Below, one piece after another: positions 16,860 through 24,801 of a stretch of 62,536 nt of DNA. The position numbers and the translations under genes are program-made. The DNA comes from Caldilineaceae bacterium (GTDB lineage Bacteria; Chloroflexota; Anaerolineae; Caldilineales; Caldilineaceae), in assembly GCA_022827195.1 (NCBI GenBank), contig JAJDTL010000053.1, positions 1-62,536 on the forward strand. Direction: 5' to 3'. Below the pieces are notes generated by a model. It made no database searches and was not told the DNA's origin. It saw only the letters and a list, made by a program, of their open reading frames with translations. The first letter of the stretch is position 1, and each line of letters opens with the position of its first letter.

Positions 16860-17774
16860 TCAGACTTCGTCCTTCCAGTAGAGCTCTTTGAGGCGGCGAA
16901 TGTACTCCCGGTCGCGCTTCTCGACCGCCTCGTCGAAGGTGGCCGGGTCCAGAAACCAGGGCTCCCCCTTCAACATCTGTTCGCGCAGCTTTTCGTTTTC
17001 GATCGCCTGCGGGTTGCGCACGTCTTCGGGCCATTTCCAGATGCCGGCCACGTCGTAGTGCAGGAACGGGCCCTCGTGCGGCATACGGAAGCCGAAGGTG
17101 GAGATGATCCCCAGTTCGATATCCTCGGCGCTGGCCATGCCTTCCGCCCACAGCTGGGTGGCCTCCTCCCAGATGGCCGCCTGGATGCGATTCAGCAGAT
17201 AGCCCGACTTTTCCTTGTACAGACGGATAGGGATTTTGCGCGCGCTGCTCAGCAGTTCGCAGGTGAGCTCGAACGTTTCCTCGCTGGCGCCCGGTCCCTT
17301 GGCGACCTCGACGCCGGGCACGATGTGCGGCGGCGCGAAGTAGTGGGTCAGCACCAGTTTGTCCTGGCGGCCGATGCCCGCGCCGATGTCGCTGAGCACG
17401 AGGCGGGATGTGTTGCTGGCGAAGATCGTGTGCGGCGGGCAGAGTTGATCGAGCTGACTGAACAGCGCCTGTTTATCGGGCAACCGCTCGATGATCACCT
17501 CGGTGACGAAGTCGCTCTGCCCTGCCAGCTGCGCGAGGTCGGTGGTGGTGGTGATGCGCGCCCGCGTCTCCTCAGCCTGCCGACCGCAGATCAGACCGCC
17601 CTCGACGAACAGTTCGAGCGCGCCGGCAATCTGGGCCTCGGTCCCGGCCAGGACCTCGTCGCTGAGGTCGCTGATGATCGTGGAATAGCCCCACAGCGCG
17701 AAGTTGATGGCGATGCCGAACCCCATCGTCCCGCCGCCGACTACGCCCACCGTCTTGATATCGGATAGCTGCAT
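16860..17774 (-). CDS. 3-hydroxyacyl-CoA dehydrogenase family protein
   Basis: NAD-dependent oxidation of a 3-hydroxyacyl-CoA or related short-chain hydroxyacid. The Rossmann fold opens with TVGVVGGGTMGFGIAINFA (about 8-26). TIFASNTSRLVLSDIG (about 125-140) is the conserved SNTSxL region, and GVEVAKGPGASEET follows. The C-terminal helical domain is shorter than in FadB-type enzymes and there is no hydratase domain. Its 304 residues match stand-alone members such as 3-hydroxybutyryl-CoA dehydrogenase or carnitine dehydrogenase. The HYFxPP signature (THYFAPPHIVPGVEV) is clear. The convergent neighbour leaves no room for a terminator. Confidence 0.9.
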   Translation of the reverse strand: MQLSDIKTVGVVGGGTMGFGIAINFALWGYSTIISDLSDEVLAGTEAQIAGALELFVEGGLICGRQAEETRARITTTTDLAQLAGQSDFVTEVIIERLPDKQALFSQLDQLCPPHTIFASNTSRLVLSDIGAGIGRQDKLVLTHYFAPPHIVPGVEVAKGPGASEETFELTCELLSSARKIPIRLYKEKSGYLLNRIQAAIWEEATQLWAEGMASAEDIELGIISTFGFRMPHEGPFLHYDVAGIWKWPEDVRNPQAIENEKLREQMLKGEPWFLDPATFDEAVEKRDREYIRRLKELYWKDEV

Positions 17775-17817
17775 CTTGCGCGTCCCCAGTTCTTAGCAGC
17801 CGGTGGCTGGCGCGGCT

Positions 17818-18300
17818 CTATTGCCCGCCGCCGTTCGCCAGCGCCAGCTCGTACAGCGGCTCGAGCTGCCCTGCGTGATAGGCCTCGTGAGAACAGAGGT
17901 AGAAGTGCAGCCGCTGCCCTACGGTGACGTTGCGCTCCTCATCGATTATCTCTTCCAGCCTCGATGCGGGCATCTCTTTGAGCGCGGCGACGATCCGTTC
18001 GGAGGCGTCATCCAGCCGCGACAGCAGCGTCTCCAGCGGGATCGCCTTTTCCGGGTCGGTCATCGGCTCGGAGCCGAAGCCGTAGAGGCCGAACTCTCCC
18101 TCGTCCGCCCCGCTCTCCCCGTCGATCAAGCCCAGGGTCTGCTCCCGGTAGACAAGCAGGTGCCCCAAGATCCAGTTCATGCAGTTGCCGGGGAAGGGCA
18201 GCTGCAACATGCTGTCTGCGTGGGTCAGCCCTTCGGTCTTCTGTTTGATGACGTAGTTGTACGTCCCCAGACTGCCGACACACAATGTCGGTATATCCAT
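17818..18300 (-). CDS. DinB-family protein
   Basis: A 160-residue predicted four-helix bundle of the DinB/YfiT superfamily, which often binds a metal through three histidines. GNCMNWILGHLLVYREQ (about 38-54) matches the first conserved helix with its His, and YLCSHEAYHAGQLEPLY (about 133-149) the C-terminal HxxxH motif. Some members are thiol S-transferases, but activity here is unknown. It starts with ATG at 18300 and lies 43 nt upstream of the dehydrogenase start on the same strand, so they may share a transcript. Confidence 0.85.
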   Translation of the reverse strand: MDIPTLCVGSLGTYNYVIKQKTEGLTHADSMLQLPFPGNCMNWILGHLLVYREQTLGLIDGESGADEGEFGLYGFGSEPMTDPEKAIPLETLLSRLDDASERIVAALKEMPASRLEEIIDEERNVTVGQRLHFYLCSHEAYHAGQLEPLYELALANGGGQ

Positions 18301-18374
18301 GATCTACTCCCTTCGTTACTGAAGTCAGATAGTGATTCCCAGGCGGCCGTAAGTCAGCCGCTAAAGGTCACCGA

Positions 18375-19979
18375 TCACCTATAGATATCTTCCATCTGCC
18401 ACGCCTCCAGCGAGGCGACGCGCGCGTCCTGCCCCTGCGAGCGCAATGAGACGCCGACGCTGTCCTCCCGCCCGGGGTAGACCCGCATCGCCACACACTG
18501 CCTGCCGTTGACGAAAACCTCGACGACGCTGCGGTCGACGAAGATCCTGAGCCGCAGCGGCTCGTCCCGTTCAAGGAAGACCGGCGCCGTCTCCGGCGCG
18601 CGCGAGCGCACATCCGGCAGGCTCGAAGCGTAGGAGGAGTCGATCGTGATGAGGCTGTAGGTGGCCGCGGCCAGCTTGTCCCGCTGCCAGCCCTGGTAGC
18701 GGTCCCAGCTGCGGAATCCGCGCTCGCGATAGAAGGCGATGCGGGTGAACTCCTCCCGGCCGGGCGAGCGTAGCACGTTCAGCTCGACCATGGGCGCGTC
18801 GTTTGTTTCGATTTCGGCCATCAGCTCGATCGCGTTGCCGCGGACGCTGCCGAGTACGATCTCCTGATTGGCCGGCAGCGTCAGATCGGCCATCTGCCGG
18901 TGCTCGCGGCGCAGCGATTCAACGTCCCCGGCCGGCTCGACCAGCAGCGTATCGCGGCCGATATTGTCAGTGCCTTGCAGGGTCAAGCGCCGCGGCAGCG
19001 TCATGATCTGATTCCAGCCCTCGGTCGGCTTGGCCGGGTTCATGTTGAAGATGACGTAGATGCCGCCTTCGCCGTCCGGCGTAGCCGAGGGCGCATGTAC
19101 GCCGCCCGGCCCGAACGCGCCGAAGTTGAAGTCATGCTGTGAGGTCACCACGAACTTGTCGCGCTCGGTGTCGTAGTCGCCCAGCAGGGCCTGTCCGCCG
19201 CTCATGTGGCTATAGAAGAGCAGGATGTGACGGTCGCCGATCGGCCAGAAGTAGGGGCAGGCGCCGTCGTCGCCGACAAGCGTGAAGCGGTCGTCCTCGA
19301 CAAAGGGGTGCAGATAGTCCCAATTGACCAGGTCCGGCGAACGGAACAGAAAGTTGGCGCGCGTACGCCGGCCGGACGCCTTGTGCGGCAGCGTGCCGCC
19401 GGAAAGGGCGTAGTAGTGGTCGCCCTTCTTCCAGATGCAGGGATCGAAGACCCGGTAGGGCAGCGGTGAGCCGTCCGCGCTGGCGATGGGAATAACCGGC
19501 GCGCCGGTCAGCTTCTCCCAGTTGAGCAGCAGCGGATCATGCGAGACGGCCACCATGTTGCCCACCTTGGTGCCGTGATAGATGGCGATCACCCTGTCCT
19601 CTTCGACCAGCGCCGCGCCGGAAAAGCAGCACTCCTCCGGGTTGGGGTAGATGGCGTAGGGCAGATCGCGCCAGTGGATCATGTCGTCGCTGACCGCGTG
19701 TCCCCAGTGCTGGCGCGGGTCTTCGGGCGGGTAGGCCTGGTAGAAGAGGTGCCAGCGACCCTGCCAGAAGCAGAGCCCGTTCGGGTCGTTGAGCGTGTTT
19801 TCCGGGTTGACGTAGTGGTAGATCGGCCGGTGGGGGTCGCCCTCGTAGCGGCTGCGGTAGGCCAGCAGCCGCTGCAGCAGCGGGTTGGTCTCCAGCTCGG
19901 CCTCCTGCTCGGCCAGCGTCTCGGAAAAGCTGTACTGGGGCACGAGAGAGGTGTAGTCGGTACGTTCGGCAGCGCTCAT
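18375..19979 (-). CDS. GH32-like five-bladed propeller glycoside hydrolase with altered catalytic motifs
   Basis: A 534-residue protein of the beta-fructosidase (GH32/GH43-like) superfamily. The nucleophile motif NDPNG is present (about 64-68, Asp65), followed by WGHAVSDDMIHW. A C-terminal beta-sandwich domain ends with RSVVEVFVNGRQC, typical of GH32. Two other family signatures differ. The usual FRDP is VFDP (FDPCIWKKGD), so the arginine is missing. The usual ECPD, which holds the acid/base Glu, is GACPYF (in VGDDGACPYFWPIG). It has no signal peptide, so it would act in the cytoplasm. It may be a subfamily with different chemistry or substrate. Confidence 0.85.
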   Translation of the reverse strand: MSAAERTDYTSLVPQYSFSETLAEQEAELETNPLLQRLLAYRSRYEGDPHRPIYHYVNPENTLNDPNGLCFWQGRWHLFYQAYPPEDPRQHWGHAVSDDMIHWRDLPYAIYPNPEECCFSGAALVEEDRVIAIYHGTKVGNMVAVSHDPLLLNWEKLTGAPVIPIASADGSPLPYRVFDPCIWKKGDHYYALSGGTLPHKASGRRTRANFLFRSPDLVNWDYLHPFVEDDRFTLVGDDGACPYFWPIGDRHILLFYSHMSGGQALLGDYDTERDKFVVTSQHDFNFGAFGPGGVHAPSATPDGEGGIYVIFNMNPAKPTEGWNQIMTLPRRLTLQGTDNIGRDTLLVEPAGDVESLRREHRQMADLTLPANQEIVLGSVRGNAIELMAEIETNDAPMVELNVLRSPGREEFTRIAFYRERGFRSWDRYQGWQRDKLAAATYSLITIDSSYASSLPDVRSRAPETAPVFLERDEPLRLRIFVDRSVVEVFVNGRQCVAMRVYPGREDSVGVSLRSQGQDARVASLEAWQMEDIYR

Positions 19980-20049
19980 CGCTTAGGTCCTCCCAAAAAA
20001 GGCTGACGGCGTCTCGCAGGGCGCTGTTCAGTGGCCGCCCGCTGTGCGG

Positions 20050-21006
20050 TTATGCCACCGACGCGGCGAACAGAGCCTTCAGATATCCGATCGAATAGGC
20101 CCAGCCGACGTCGCGTGTCTCCGTGTCTCCGGGCAGATCGGGGATATGGTCCGGATTGATGTATCCGCTGAAGCCGACGTTGCGCAGCTCTTTCAGTATG
20201 CGCGCCATGTTGAGGTCGCCGTCGTCGAGCAGCGTCTCCTCGAAGCCGCTGGCGGTTGCCAGACTGCCGCGCACGTTGCGCATGTGCAGCATGAAGAGCT
20301 TGCCCTTGCGCCCGTAGTTGTTGATCTCGTCGATCACGAGCGAGCTGCCGCCGGCCTCGGCGCGGGTGCCGATGCAGTAGACGTAGCCGACATTGGGGCT
20401 GGGGAAAGCGTCGATAATGCGGTGGAAGCCGATGCCGCCGAAGGGCGTATCCACATTGGGCGTGTCGGAAGGGTGCACGGCCAGCTTGATGTCATACTCT
20501 TCGGCGATCGGCGTCAGCCGCTCGAACGCGTGGCAGAAGCGCCCCCACCAGCGTTCCAGCTCGGCCCGCGCGGGGATTTCGACCGGCCCGCGCCTGAGCG
20601 TTTCGGCGCGCGACATGTAGCCGCCGCGGTGCGGCGTGTGGTAGGCCTTCATCATCTGCGGGAAGACGTCGCCCTCGGTCCGCTGGCGGGCGATGGGGAT
20701 GCGCGCCTGGCCGTAGACTTCCAGGGCCCTGGCCGCGTTCTCCAGCTCCTCCTCTGCGCCGACGCGCTCGTCGATGTAGGTGCGCGTGAGCGTGGGCAGC
20801 GTCACGCGGTTGATGTCGATGCCGAAGGAGCGCAGGCGCTTGCGCAGCGCGCGCACATCGTCCAGCCGCGGGTAGCCCTGCTCGGTGACGCCGGGCATAT
20901 CGGTATCCAGCCCGAAGTCGATGGCGTCGGCGCCGAGCGCCACCTTCTGTCGCAGCCATTCGTCGGTCAGTTTGGCGTTGTGACGAAAGATCGAGACACG
21001 TAACAT
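20050..21006 (-). CDS. UxuA-like mannonate dehydratase family TIM-barrel protein
   Basis: A ~318-residue xylose-isomerase-like TIM barrel resembling mannonate dehydratases (UxuA), which convert D-mannonate to 2-keto-3-deoxygluconate in glucuronate breakdown. VHPSDTP (near 207) and LHMRNVRGS (near 262) correspond to metal-binding segments with His and Arg. GYINPDHIPDLPGD near the C-terminus carries another His/Asp pair. It lacks most insertions of E. coli UxuA (394 residues), so another sugar-acid dehydratase or isomerase is possible. I chose ATG 21006, preceded by AGAGGAAC; the frame opens at 21045. It lies among other sugar enzymes on the same strand. Confidence 0.85.
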   Translation of the reverse strand: MLRVSIFRHNAKLTDEWLRQKVALGADAIDFGLDTDMPGVTEQGYPRLDDVRALRKRLRSFGIDINRVTLPTLTRTYIDERVGAEEELENAARALEVYGQARIPIARQRTEGDVFPQMMKAYHTPHRGGYMSRAETLRRGPVEIPARAELERWWGRFCHAFERLTPIAEEYDIKLAVHPSDTPNVDTPFGGIGFHRIIDAFPSPNVGYVYCIGTRAEAGGSSLVIDEINNYGRKGKLFMLHMRNVRGSLATASGFEETLLDDGDLNMARILKELRNVGFSGYINPDHIPDLPGDTETRDVGWAYSIGYLKALFAASVA

Positions 21007-21052
21007 TTCTCTGTTCCTCTGAGGCGGAGAGTGCGGCGGCTCCAACCGGTTG

Positions 21053-21361
21053 TCAATCCGTTTTGGGACGCCGGCGTAAAGAAAGAATGAAGGCCAGCAA
21101 AGCCGGTGGCAGCAGGAGATAGCTGCCGGTCGCGCCGGGAGGCGCGGCTGCGACCTCCAGCGGCTTGAGCTGGCCGGCTCCGAGCCGCTGGAGCTGCTCG
21201 ACCACCACCGTTGCCAGCATAAAGGGCGTCAGAAAGCGGTAGCGCAGAATCGCCAGCCATTCGAGCCCGACGAGTTCTCCATTGTCGTTCAGTTCAATTG
21301 TGCTTTCCGGACTTGACTCCATACTTTTCTTTTCGGGTTCATCAGAAACTGCCAGATGCAA
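21053..21361 (-). CDS. Small unknown protein with one C-terminal hydrophobic segment
   Basis: A 102-residue protein I do not recognise. The N-terminal 30 residues are acidic; about 32-52 is moderately hydrophobic with aromatic residues, and about 79-93 (LLLPPALLAFILSL) is a likely membrane helix ending in RRRPK. The TTG at 21361 has AGGAAG six bases before it; an ATG at 21322 is an alternative. It sits between the zinc-ribbon and UxuA-like genes in the same orientation with short gaps, so it may be part of that transcript. Confidence 0.6.
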   Translation of the reverse strand: MHLAVSDEPEKKSMESSPESTIELNDNGELVGLEWLAILRYRFLTPFMLATVVVEQLQRLGAGQLKPLEVAAAPPGATGSYLLLPPALLAFILSLRRRPKTD

Positions 21362-21418
21362 AATGTCTTCCTGCTCAAAATAGACCCATCTTCATTTTAT
21401 ACAAGGTTGAGCGAAATT

Positions 21419-21628
21419 TCAGGAGGTGAAGAAGTCAAAGACGTTGGCAAGTTTCGACGTGCTTGTCTTGTAGATCTCCGTATACTGGCAGCGCGTGCAG
21501 GAGACGGTCGTAAACTTTTTGTTCTGCACATCGAAAATTTTGGCCAGCGTGCCGCCGGTCGCCTGGAAGATATCGGTGTCGAACTCGACATTGTCGCACT
21601 TCGGGCATTCCCACTTTTCGTGTCGCAT
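21419..21628 (-). CDS. Zn-ribbon nucleic-acid-binding-like protein
   Basis: A 69-residue zinc-ribbon protein of the short type often annotated as a nucleic-acid-binding Zn-ribbon. CPKC (about 8-11) and CTRC (about 44-47) are the two knuckles. Between them is the family-typical ATGGTLAKIFDVQNKKFTTV, and after them YTEIYK and a NVFDFF tail. ATG at 21628 has AAGGAAAAAAGTCT before it. Function is not established; the domain normally binds a single zinc. Confidence 0.85.
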   Translation of the reverse strand: MRHEKWECPKCDNVEFDTDIFQATGGTLAKIFDVQNKKFTTVSCTRCQYTEIYKTSTSKLANVFDFFTS

Positions 21629-21858
21629 AGACTTTTTTCCTTCTCTCTACCGTTCCGTCAGCGAATGACCGGAACAAAATCTCCACAGCGTTCGCCGCGT
21701 ACCCAGAGACAGTTCAAGCCTCCCGGACCGCCGCGTACATTCATGCTAGGGCAAATGCATTCCCTCTATCAATCCGTTCTCTCGCAGCCCTCGTTTCCAT
21801 AAAGCAATCTGTTTTTCGGGACGGGCGCGGCAATTCGCGGCGGGCGTGCCACCCGCCT

Positions 21859-22230
21859 TCACAAGCTGTGCCTGCGCATGTAGGCCTCATTCGGCGACTC
21901 GGCTCTACCGAAGCTCTCACCGCAATAGCGGCACTTGACCGCCTCCGCCCGGATCAGTTCGGCGCAGTAGGGACAGTACTGCATCTCGCCTCGATCGACC
22001 GATCTTTGCTCAAGAGCCGGCACATTCTTAGGGACGACGAGCGCCAGGATGAGGCCCACGGGGCCAAGTAAGAAACCCAGCACAAACCAGCCGCACCCGC
22101 TGCGCCCCTTGGTATTGGCGACCATCGCGCTGACAACGCCGGACAGCAACCAGATAACCGCGACCGGGGTACCTATGATTAACTCAGTCGGCCCCAAAAT
22201 ACCGGGCAACTCGATTGTCGGAATCTCCAT
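21859..22230 (-). CDS. Membrane protein with C-terminal zinc ribbon
   Basis: A 123-residue protein with two hydrophobic segments, about 18-38 (VAVIWLLSGVVSAMVA) and about 45-67 (GWFVLGFLLGPVGLILALVV), the second typical of small superinfection-exclusion-like membrane proteins. A cytosolic zinc ribbon CPYC-x12-CRYC (about 85-105) follows. The frame opens at 22281, but ATG at 22230 has AGAGGAG with a 6-nt gap. Function unknown. Confidence 0.75.
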   Translation of the reverse strand: MEIPTIELPGILGPTELIIGTPVAVIWLLSGVVSAMVANTKGRSGCGWFVLGFLLGPVGLILALVVPKNVPALEQRSVDRGEMQYCPYCAELIRAEAVKCRYCGESFGRAESPNEAYMRRHSL

Positions 22231-22323
22231 TGTCGTCTCCTCTCTTCCCGGCCAATCAGCCCGTTTGTCCTGTCTTTGCAATTCCAGCGGGGACTCATCG
22301 ACAGTGTCCGGCGGACCGGACTC

Positions 22324-22587
22324 TTAGCCAGCTGCAGCCGATTCCCTCATGTGCTCAATCAATAGTACGTTTACTAAGGTCTCGATCGACACGCCTTGTG
22401 CTTGAGCCGTTCGCATGAGTTCTTCCGCAATCTCAGGTAGTATTGCAACGCGAATCGCTCTCTTGTGCAGCGTATCGAAACGGAACCAATTCTCATCGTC
22501 TTCCATGAAGTCGGCGGTATCCAGGTCATCCCAGAACGCGGCTTCCTCCTCATAGCTACTGGATTCAGGAACTTTCAGCTCTGTCAT
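22324..22587 (-). CDS. CopG-like antitoxin-type protein
   Basis: An 87-residue acidic protein. EEEAAFWDDLDTADF resembles the FWDTHD-type motif of the CopG antitoxin family (PF12441). The C-terminal part (LHKRAIRVAILPEIAEEL, then a predicted helix pair) fits a ribbon-helix-helix DNA-binding domain. The frame opens at 22641, but ATG 22587 has AGGAG nine bases upstream. It lies 92 nt downstream of a nucleotidyltransferase gene on the same strand, an arrangement reminiscent of toxin-antitoxin pairs, though neither a BrnT-like toxin nor a HEPN partner is present. Confidence 0.65.
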   Translation of the reverse strand: MTELKVPESSSYEEEAAFWDDLDTADFMEDDENWFRFDTLHKRAIRVAILPEIAEELMRTAQAQGVSIETLVNVLLIEHMRESAAAG

Positions 22588-22679
22588 TGTCTCAGTCTCC
22601 TGAGATTTTGTTTCCATTGTGCTATTTTGGGCTCTGCTCAAGGGTATTCATTACCTTACGAGCCGAATCCAGCCACGCC

Positions 22680-23024
22680 TTAGTTTGCCTTCTCATACAA
22701 CGTCTTCCCTGAACTCTCTATTTCGCGCAAAAAAGACGATCCATGCTTCTGAAGAAACTCATACTCCCCCTTGGTGAAGACAATCAGGTCGATCGGAACA
22801 AGCTTGTTGACCGCCTGGAGGCTTTCCCGCACCATCAGTCTGCCTTGCATCCGCTCCTCGTAGGTCTGTGAGATCTTCTCAGAATCCAGAATGACCAGAA
22901 GATCGATATCGCTCCCCGACGCCCCTAGTCCTGAAGCAACTGAGCCAAAAAGCACGATCCGATAGGGCTGAAGAGCCATGAGACGCATGACAATATCGTT
23001 TACGTCGCCCGTCTTGGTCTCCAT
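22680..23024 (-). CDS. MNT-type minimal nucleotidyltransferase domain protein
   Basis: A 114-residue protein with the Pol-beta-like nucleotidyltransferase core GSVASGLGASGSDIDLLVIL (about 27-46), matching GS-x(n)-DxD with both acidic residues present. MNT proteins usually act as antitoxins of HEPN toxins by AMPylation. No HEPN gene is adjacent; the next same-strand gene encodes a CopG-like protein. The frame continues upstream as a long antisense shadow of the SDR gene, so I chose ATG 23024 just before the domain; its ribosome binding site is weak. It is divergent from the SDR gene. Confidence 0.75.
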   Translation of the reverse strand: METKTGDVNDIVMRLMALQPYRIVLFGSVASGLGASGSDIDLLVILDSEKISQTYEERMQGRLMVRESLQAVNKLVPIDLIVFTKGEYEFLQKHGSSFLREIESSGKTLYEKAN

Positions 23025-23067
23025 CTTTGCCCACCACGAGGAAATATCACTGGCTAACACGTCCGGC

Positions 23068-23096
23068 TTGGCTGCCCCGTATCTAACCAGTATACT
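23068..23096 (+). promoter_or_regulatory. Candidate promoter for the SDR gene
   Basis: TTGGCT (23068-23073), 17 nt, TATACT (23091-23096); the start codon follows at 23137. Confidence 0.55.
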
Positions 23097-23136
23097 GAAC
23101 CCCACCTGCACTCCACAAGCTGTCCGGGGAACAGCA

Positions 23137-23964
23137 ATGTCTCTGACTAACAAGATCGCTATCGTCACCGGGGGCGCAATGGGCATCGGCGGCGCCATCG
23201 CCCGGCGGCTGGCCGCGGACGGGGCCAAAGTCCTTGTCGCCGACATCCTGCCCGACGCTGCCGCGGAAAATGTCGCCCGCATCGAGGAGGCCGGCGGCAC
23301 GGCCTCGGCCCACCGGGTCGACATCTCCCAGCCGGAACAGATAAGGCCGATGATCGAACGGGCCGTGGAGCTCTGGGGAGGGCTGCACTTCCTGGTGAAC
23401 AACGCTTGGGGCACCGAAGAGCCGGACGGCAGCGCCATCACCCTGACCGAGTCCGCCTTCGACCGCGCGCTTGTTACATCGCAGAAGGCGGTCTATCTCG
23501 GCGCCAAATACGGTGTGCCGCACATCCAGGCCAGCGGCGGCGGCAGCATCGTCAACATCTCGTCGGTGCACGGGCAGCTGGTCTCGCCGCAGAGCCTTGC
23601 CTACGAGATGACCAAGGCGGCCATTATCGCCATGAGCCGCCAGATGGCGGTCGATTTCGGGCCGCTCGGCGTACGCGTCAACTGCATCTGCCCCGGCCAC
23701 ATCGTCACCGAGCGCGGCGCCGAACACTGGGAGAGCAACCCCTCGCTGTTACGCTTTTTCGACCAGCAATACCCCCTGCGCCACACCGGCGTGCCCGACG
23801 ATATTGCCAGCGCGGTGCGCTTTCTCTGTTCCGGCGAGGCCCGTTTCATCACCGGCCACACGCTCGTCGTTGACGGCGGCCTGTCGATCCAGCTGCAGGA
23901 AAACCTGGTCCTCGACACGGCCCGCTACTACCGCGATCACCCCGAAATCGACCTGGGCGACTAA
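23137..23964 (+). CDS. SDR family NAD(P)-dependent oxidoreductase
   Basis: A 275-residue classical short-chain dehydrogenase/reductase. The cofactor motif is TGGAMGIGGAIA (TGxxxGxG, about 11-22). NNAWG (about 88-92), catalytic Ser in VNISSVHG, YEMTK (YxxxK) and CICPGHIVTERG follow. RFITGHTLVVDGG near the C-terminus is the usual end motif. The substrate is probably a sugar, sugar acid or polyol given the neighbourhood, but this is inference. ATG 23137 is preceded by GGGGAAC. The stop overlaps the convergent isomerase stop by 4 nt. Confidence 0.92.
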   Translation: MSLTNKIAIVTGGAMGIGGAIARRLAADGAKVLVADILPDAAAENVARIEEAGGTASAHRVDISQPEQIRPMIERAVELWGGLHFLVNNAWGTEEPDGSAITLTESAFDRALVTSQKAVYLGAKYGVPHIQASGGGSIVNISSVHGQLVSPQSLAYEMTKAAIIAMSRQMAVDFGPLGVRVNCICPGHIVTERGAEHWESNPSLLRFFDQQYPLRHTGVPDDIASAVRFLCSGEARFITGHTLVVDGGLSIQLQENLVLDTARYYRDHPEIDLGD

Positions 23965-24767
23965 TAGCCGATCCCGCGCAGATAGTCGACCATGCCCTCG
24001 CTGCGCTCCGCCTCGCTGATCGGGTCATCGCGGCCTGGAATTGGCTGGCCGGGGCAGGCGGTTACCCAACGCGCGTAGCCGATCCCGTCCAGCGCCTCCT
24101 TGATCGCCGGGAAGTCCACGTTTTCGTGCTCCCCGACCTGGCACCATTGCGGGTCGTAGAAGCCGTCCGCGCGGCGCGTGGTGGTCGCCCAGTCCTGCAG
24201 ATGTACATAGTTCAGCTGCGCGCGAAAGTCCTGCAGCGACGCGGCCGGGTCATACCCCCACAGTTGCGCGTGCGAAACGTCGATACAGAGCTTGGCCGTG
24301 CGCAGGCTGGCCATGTACAGCTTCCAGTGCTCGATCGAATCGACCAGCAGATTGGTGTGGATGTGATAGGTCAGCTCCAGGCCGAACTGGGCCGCGTACT
24401 CGGCCCACTCGTCGGCGCCCTCCGCGGCCGCCCTGACATCGTCATCGCTCACCGCGCGGCCCTCCGGCTTACCGCCGTTCATGTACATGTAGCAGTCACA
24501 GCCCATCTCCGCGGCAAACTCCATCCGCCGCCGGTTCAGCTCGACGTTCTCGCGGTCTCGGCTGTCCGGCGAGCCGTTGGCGGTAAGCACGACGAGGGGC
24601 ATCCCCGCGTCGTCGCAGATACGCCGCATCCGCGCCGGTGTGCCCATCCAGTCCAGGGGCAGCCGGCTCTCCCAGCCCTGCCATCCCGCCTCGGCCAGCT
24701 TGTTCAGCGCCGGCCCGAGCTCAGGATTTTGCCAGCGCAACGTACAATAGGCGAGCTTGTAGCTCAT
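23961..24767 (-). CDS. Sugar phosphate isomerase/epimerase family TIM-barrel protein
   Basis: A 268-residue member of the AP-endonuclease-2-like TIM-barrel family (xylose isomerase-like), which includes IolE, hydroxypyruvate isomerase and tagatose epimerases. LCIDVSHAQLWGYDP (about 158-172) and LNYVHLQDW (about 181-189) hold the metal-binding Asp/His residues, and GEHENVDFPAI follows. It may isomerise a keto-sugar or sugar acid. ATG 24767 follows AAGGAGAACGAGC. It ends in a 4-nt convergent overlap with the SDR gene and lies 34 nt downstream of the epimerase gene on the same strand. Confidence 0.87.
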   Translation of the reverse strand: MSYKLAYCTLRWQNPELGPALNKLAEAGWQGWESRLPLDWMGTPARMRRICDDAGMPLVVLTANGSPDSRDRENVELNRRRMEFAAEMGCDCYMYMNGGKPEGRAVSDDDVRAAAEGADEWAEYAAQFGLELTYHIHTNLLVDSIEHWKLYMASLRTAKLCIDVSHAQLWGYDPAASLQDFRAQLNYVHLQDWATTTRRADGFYDPQWCQVGEHENVDFPAIKEALDGIGYARWVTACPGQPIPGRDDPISEAERSEGMVDYLRGIGY

Positions 24768-24801
24768 GCTCGTTCTCCTTGAATTCGATTGGATGCGTTG
24801 C

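Noticed and set aside
22680..23441. A single 253-codon minus-strand gene
   Set aside because: Only the last 114 residues resemble a protein family (nucleotidyltransferase). The upstream part is the antisense shadow of the SDR gene.
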